Below, in pieces: positions 5,862 through 8,824 of a stretch of DNA of 8,824 nt (positions within the stretch are counted from its first letter, which is position 1; each line of letters opens with the position of its first letter). This DNA comes from Clostridia bacterium (lineage in GTDB: Bacteria; Bacillota; DULZ01), in assembly GCA_012520135.1 (NCBI GenBank), contig JAAYOX010000342.1:1-8824 (forward strand), read 5' to 3'. The notes under the pieces were generated by a model. It ran no database searches. It was not told the origin of the DNA and saw nothing but the letters and a program-made list of their open reading frames with translations. Both the position numbers and the translations under genes were made by a program.

Positions 5862-7010
5862 TTATTTCATTAACATGCTGGATACTACCAACCGTTGTAC
5901 CTCACTGGTCCCTCCGCCGATAGGCATCAAGCGGGCATCCCGGTACATACGCTCAACAGGATATTCCTTCATGTAGCCGTAACCCCCAAATACCTGCAAT
6001 GCGTCATCGGCTACTCTTACCACTTCGTCGGCATAATAAGCTTTAGCGATGGAAGCCTCAAATTTTCCGTCTCTGCCGTTGTCTTTCATCCAGGCGGCTC
6101 GCAAAGAAAGCATCCGGGCTGCATCGTAGGCCACCTTCATCCTGGCAATTTTGTCCCTGACCATTTGGAATCGCCCAATGGGCTGACCAAATTGGGTACG
6201 GGTCTTAGCATGCTCAATTGCATCCTCCAACATGGCCGCCATCATGCCCAGACTACCGGCCGCCAAAAACACACCACGCTCCCACACCAGCGCATCAGTA
6301 GTCGCCTGGAATCCTTTCCCTACTTCTCCCACAACATTTTCAGCAGGCACCCGGCAATCTTCAAAAATCAATTCCGAAGTCGGGGAGGTGCGATGACCCA
6401 TTTTGTTGAGCTCACGGCCCACCGAAAAGCCGGGAGTACCTTTTTCCACAATAAAGGCAGTAACTCCGCCGGCCCGTTTGTTTTTATCTACCGTAGCCAT
6501 CACCAGTACCAAATCGGCAATAGGGCCGTTGGTAATAAACATTTTGGTTCCGTTCAGCACATAGTAGTCCCCGTCCCTCCGGGCCGTAGTCTCAATGCCT
6601 GCAGCATCGGAACCGGCATTAGGCTCTGTCAGCCCTAAGGCTCCCACCCATTCGCCGCTGGCCAGTTTAGGCAAATATTTACGCTTTTGCTCCTCAGACC
6701 CATGGAGCCACAGGGGTACAGTACAAATGAACAAATGGGCACCTAAAGAAAGGTACAATCCAGGGTCTTTGCTACCTTTGGTAAAGGCTTCATAGGCAAG
6801 CAAGGAAGTAACCGCATCAGTTCCGCTTCCCCCGTATTCCTCCGGAATAGGCAATCCGCACAAACCCAACTCTCCTATTTTCCGCCATAATTCCGGATCC
6901 CAACTACCGGTTTCATCGCGGTGTTCTACACTGGGTAAGACTTCCTCCCGGGCAAATTTTTCAACAGTACGGGCAAAAGCTTCCTGTTCAGGAGTTAAAC
7001 TAAAATCCAC
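5862..7010 (-). CDS. Acyl-CoA dehydrogenase, isovaleryl-CoA dehydrogenase-like active site
   Basis: This 382-aa cytosolic FAD enzyme should introduce an alpha-beta double bond in an acyl-CoA and pass electrons to ETF. Family signatures are GLTEPNAGSD (126-135), KMFITNG (156-162), RTQFGQPIGRFQ (271-282) and GGYGYMKEYPVERMYRDA (342-359). The usual catalytic Glu of the YEGT motif (Glu376 of MCAD) is replaced: here IGGGTSE (364-370) puts Gly366 there. A glutamate in WERG (E244) matches the alternative base position of isovaleryl-CoA dehydrogenase (Glu254) and LCAD (Glu261), and IGGGTSEVQRLV closely resembles isovaleryl-CoA dehydrogenase. A branched short-chain substrate is therefore likely. The GTG start at 7010 is chosen from the AAAGGAAGGG site six bases upstream and from family alignment (VDFSLTPEQ); the ATG at 7079 would add 23 atypical residues and overlap the previous gene. 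The synthetase stop is 49 nt upstream. Confidence 0.93.
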   Translation of the reverse strand: MDFSLTPEQEAFARTVEKFAREEVLPSVEHRDETGSWDPELWRKIGELGLCGLPIPEEYGGSGTDAVTSLLAYEAFTKGSKDPGLYLSLGAHLFICTVPLWLHGSEEQKRKYLPKLASGEWVGALGLTEPNAGSDAAGIETTARRDGDYYVLNGTKMFITNGPIADLVLVMATVDKNKRAGGVTAFIVEKGTPGFSVGRELNKMGHRTSPTSELIFEDCRVPAENVVGEVGKGFQATTDALVWERGVFLAAGSLGMMAAMLEDAIEHAKTRTQFGQPIGRFQMVRDKIARMKVAYDAARMLSLRAAWMKDNGRDGKFEASIAKAYYADEVVRVADDALQVFGGYGYMKEYPVERMYRDARLMPIGGGTSEVQRLVVSSMLMK

Positions 7011-7016
7011 AGCAAA

Positions 7017-7026
7017 CCCTTCCTTT
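7017..7026 (-). promoter_or_regulatory. Ribosome binding site that sets the dehydrogenase GTG start
   Basis: AAAGGAAGGG on the minus strand, six bases before the GTG at 7010. It lies inside the longer in-frame reading from 7079, which argues that the longer form is not the real protein. Confidence 0.8.
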
Positions 7027-7059
7027 CTGAAGTTTTTATTTGCTTTTAGAACGGTTCTG

Positions 7060-8824
7060 CTAACTGACCTCTTCGGCATTCAAGTTCCGGATGAATTCCA
7101 CTGCACCGGGGTTTTCTAAACTTGACAAATCACCCAGTTGCTGGTGCAAATGAGCCGCCCGGACCACCCGGCGCAAGATCTTACCGCTGCGAGTCCTGGG
7201 CAATTCCGGAACGAAGTAGATGGACTCGGGCTTTAATGCTTTGCCCAAAGAATTGGTAACCGCTACTTTTAATTCTTCCGCCAATTCCCGGCTTGCCTGA
7301 TAATTTGAGGCCAGTCTAACAAAGCAGGCGGCCACTTCACCTTTCAACGGGTGGGGAACCCCTACCACCGCTGCCTCAATAACTGCCGGGTGAGCTACCA
7401 ATGCAGATTCGATTTCCGCAGGACCTACACGCTTGCCGGCGATATTTAGGGTATCGTCGGAACGTCCTTCAATAAACCAAAAGCCCTCCTCATCTACCCG
7501 GCACCAGTCACCATGAACCCATACATCAGGCCACCGGGACCAATAAGTATCCAAATAACGCTGGGGATCCTGCCAAAAACCCCTGGTCATCCCCGGTGAA
7601 GGTTTTTTAACAACCAGTTCCCCCACTTCTCCCCGGACCGGTTGCCCGTCACTGTCCACCACTTCTGCAGCAATACCAAGAATAGGACCGGAAAAACCGC
7701 AGGGTTTCATAGGTAACGCCGGTACACAACCTAAAATGCCGCCTGAGATTTCTGTTCCTCCCGAATAATTAAGAATAGGCCGCTTGCCCCTCCCTACCTT
7801 TTCAAAAAGCCACAGCCAGGGATCCGGATTCCACGGTTCCCCTGATGAGGCAAAGTGCCGTAGGGTAGTCAAATGATGTTTCCCGGGCCATTCGTCCCCA
7901 TGGCTCATGAGAGAAAGAATAGCGGTAGGCGAAATACCCAACATAGTTACCTCATGCTTATCAACCAATTCCCACAACCGGTCAGGATTAGGATAATCCG
8001 GTGTCCCTTCAAACAAAACCATGGTCGCTCCCAGGATTAAACTGCCGGTTACCAGCCAGGGTCCCATCATCCAACCCATATCCGTATACCAAAAAATGAC
8101 GTCATCTGAGCCTAAATCCATAGAATGAGCCATATCCTGGGCCGCCTTGAAAGGAAATCCTCCGTGGACATGAACCGTGCCTTTGGGCTTGCCGGTAGTT
8201 CCGGAGGTATAAATCAACATAAAGGGATCTTCACTGTCCATTTCTCTGGTTTGATATTCCTCCGGCTGCCCTTGCACCCATTCATGGAACCAGATATCCC
8301 GGCCATCCTGCCAGGGGATCTCCCCTCCCATTCTGCTAACCACTACCACCTTCTCAATACCGGAGCACATGGACACTGCTTTGTCAGCCTCTTGTTTCAT
8401 GGCGACGGACCTTCCCCGGCGATAAAAACCGTCCGCCGTAACCAACAGTTTTGCTTCACAATCATTGGCCCTGTTAGCCACCGCTTCCGCTCCATAACCT
8501 GAAAAGACAGGCGTAAAAATGGCTCCTACTTTGGCACAAGCCAACACAATCACTACGATTTCAGGAACCATAGGCATGTAGATCACTACCCGGTCACCTT
8601 TTCCTATTCCCTCCTGCTCCAAGGCATTGGCTGCCTTATTAGCCTCCCGGTAAAGGTCGGCATAGCTGAGCTTTTTTACATGGCCATCATCTCCCTCCCA
8701 AATCAACGCTGTTTTGGAGCTGTCTTTTCTTTTATCGACAGTATTTAAGGCTAAATTGGTTTTACCGTCTACAAACCATTTGGTCCAAGCAATCCCTTCG
8801 GTAGTGTCCATCACTTGCCGGTAA
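7060..8824 (-). CDS. Acs-type short/branched-chain acyl-CoA synthetase (5' end missing)
   Basis: This AMP-forming ligase of the acetyl-CoA synthetase branch should turn a short carboxylic acid, ATP and CoA into acyl-CoA, AMP and PPi. Numbered from the first visible GTG (8814), motifs are KWFVDGKTNLALN (12-24, the Acs N-terminal motif), the P-loop IYTSGTTGKPKG (201-212), SGGTEISGG (351-359), GDWCRVDEEGFWFIEGRSDD (core/hinge, R451), NIAGKRVGPAEIES (457-470) and the catalytic, potentially acetylated lysine in TRSGKILRR (K545). The frame stays open beyond 8814 (Tyr-Arg-Gln) to the edge, and about 50-70 N-terminal residues are missing against full-length Acs, so the GTG/ATG there are probably internal. 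The position of the acetate-limiting Trp of true Acs appears to be Gly352, which suggests a larger substrate than acetate. It is followed 49 nt later by the acyl-CoA dehydrogenase gene and is likely in one operon with it. Confidence 0.9.
   Translation of the reverse strand, partial: YRQVMDTTEGIAWTKWFVDGKTNLALNTVDKRKDSSKTALIWEGDDGHVKKLSYADLYREANKAANALEQEGIGKGDRVVIYMPMVPEIVVIVLACAKVGAIFTPVFSGYGAEAVANRANDCEAKLLVTADGFYRRGRSVAMKQEADKAVSMCSGIEKVVVVSRMGGEIPWQDGRDIWFHEWVQGQPEEYQTREMDSEDPFMLIYTSGTTGKPKGTVHVHGGFPFKAAQDMAHSMDLGSDDVIFWYTDMGWMMGPWLVTGSLILGATMVLFEGTPDYPNPDRLWELVDKHEVTMLGISPTAILSLMSHGDEWPGKHHLTTLRHFASSGEPWNPDPWLWLFEKVGRGKRPILNYSGGTEISGGILGCVPALPMKPCGFSGPILGIAAEVVDSDGQPVRGEVGELVVKKPSPGMTRGFWQDPQRYLDTYWSRWPDVWVHGDWCRVDEEGFWFIEGRSDDTLNIAGKRVGPAEIESALVAHPAVIEAAVVGVPHPLKGEVAACFVRLASNYQASRELAEELKVAVTNSLGKALKPESIYFVPELPRTRSGKILRRVVRAAHLHQQLGDLSSLENPGAVEFIRNLNAEEVS

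Noticed and set aside
5831..5864. Terminator after the dehydrogenase gene
   Set aside because: The run of seven identical bases reads as A, not T, on the transcribed strand, and the only stems are weak A-U or 3-bp pairings.
5895..6638. 247-codon plus-strand reading frame
   Set aside because: It lies fully antisense to the acyl-CoA dehydrogenase and has no recognisable domain; the opposite strand carries clear family signatures.
7011..7079. 23-residue N-terminal extension of the dehydrogenase from the ATG at 7079
   Set aside because: It would overlap the synthetase gene by 20 nt, has no family counterpart, and contains the ribosome binding site of the GTG start at 7010.
8125..8502. 125-codon plus-strand reading frame
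   Set aside because: It is antisense to conserved Acs-type synthetase sequence, including the P-loop region, and shows no protein family features.
8809..8814. GTG/ATG at 8809-8814 as the true synthetase start
   Set aside because: The frame stays open to the window edge, and Acs-family proteins have about 50-70 more residues before the KWFVDGKTN motif, so these codons are probably internal.

Overview
The window is a one-directional block of bacterial acyl-CoA metabolism and carboxylate transport genes. All seven genes I support lie on the minus strand, so transcription runs from the right edge to the left. Strong AAAGGAGG-type ribosome binding sites, GTG starts, moderate GC and the mix of protein families suggest a Gram-positive anaerobe of the Clostridia / Desulfotomaculum-Peptococcaceae kind. 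That placement is inference and not firm to genus.

In transcription order: (1) an Acs-type short/branched-chain acyl-CoA synthetase whose 5' end runs off the right edge (7060-8824). (2) An acyl-CoA dehydrogenase with the active-site layout of isovaleryl-CoA dehydrogenase (5862-7010). (3) A 151-nt gap with a possible promoter and direct repeats. (4) A small two-helix membrane protein (5402-5710) joined without a gap to (5) a sodium:solute symporter of the acetate/monocarboxylate permease type (3737-5401). (6) A short spacer with strong hairpins, then a Yip1-like five-helix membrane protein (3100-3642). (7) An ACSF2-type fatty-acid--CoA ligase (1349-3052). (8) A 317-nt intergenic region with a structured repeat and a good Rho-independent terminator. 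(9) An HMG-CoA lyase with all catalytic residues (129-1031). (10) A second copy of the same repeat at the left edge.

The genes read as a small-carboxylate utilisation locus. The symporter and its partner would bring in a monocarboxylate, one of two different acyl-CoA ligases would activate it, the dehydrogenase would oxidise it, and HMG-CoA lyase would release acetyl-CoA and acetoacetate. The isovaleryl-CoA-dehydrogenase-like active site together with HMG-CoA lyase points to isovalerate/leucine carbon. However, the carboxylase and hydratase that would join those two steps are not in the window, so this remains a hypothesis.

I saw no tRNA, rRNA, CRISPR array, transposase or phage gene. The least explained DNA is the pair of 73-bp repeats (70/73 identical) on either side of the HMG-CoA lyase gene, and the hairpin-rich spacer after the symporter, which shares a core motif with those repeats.
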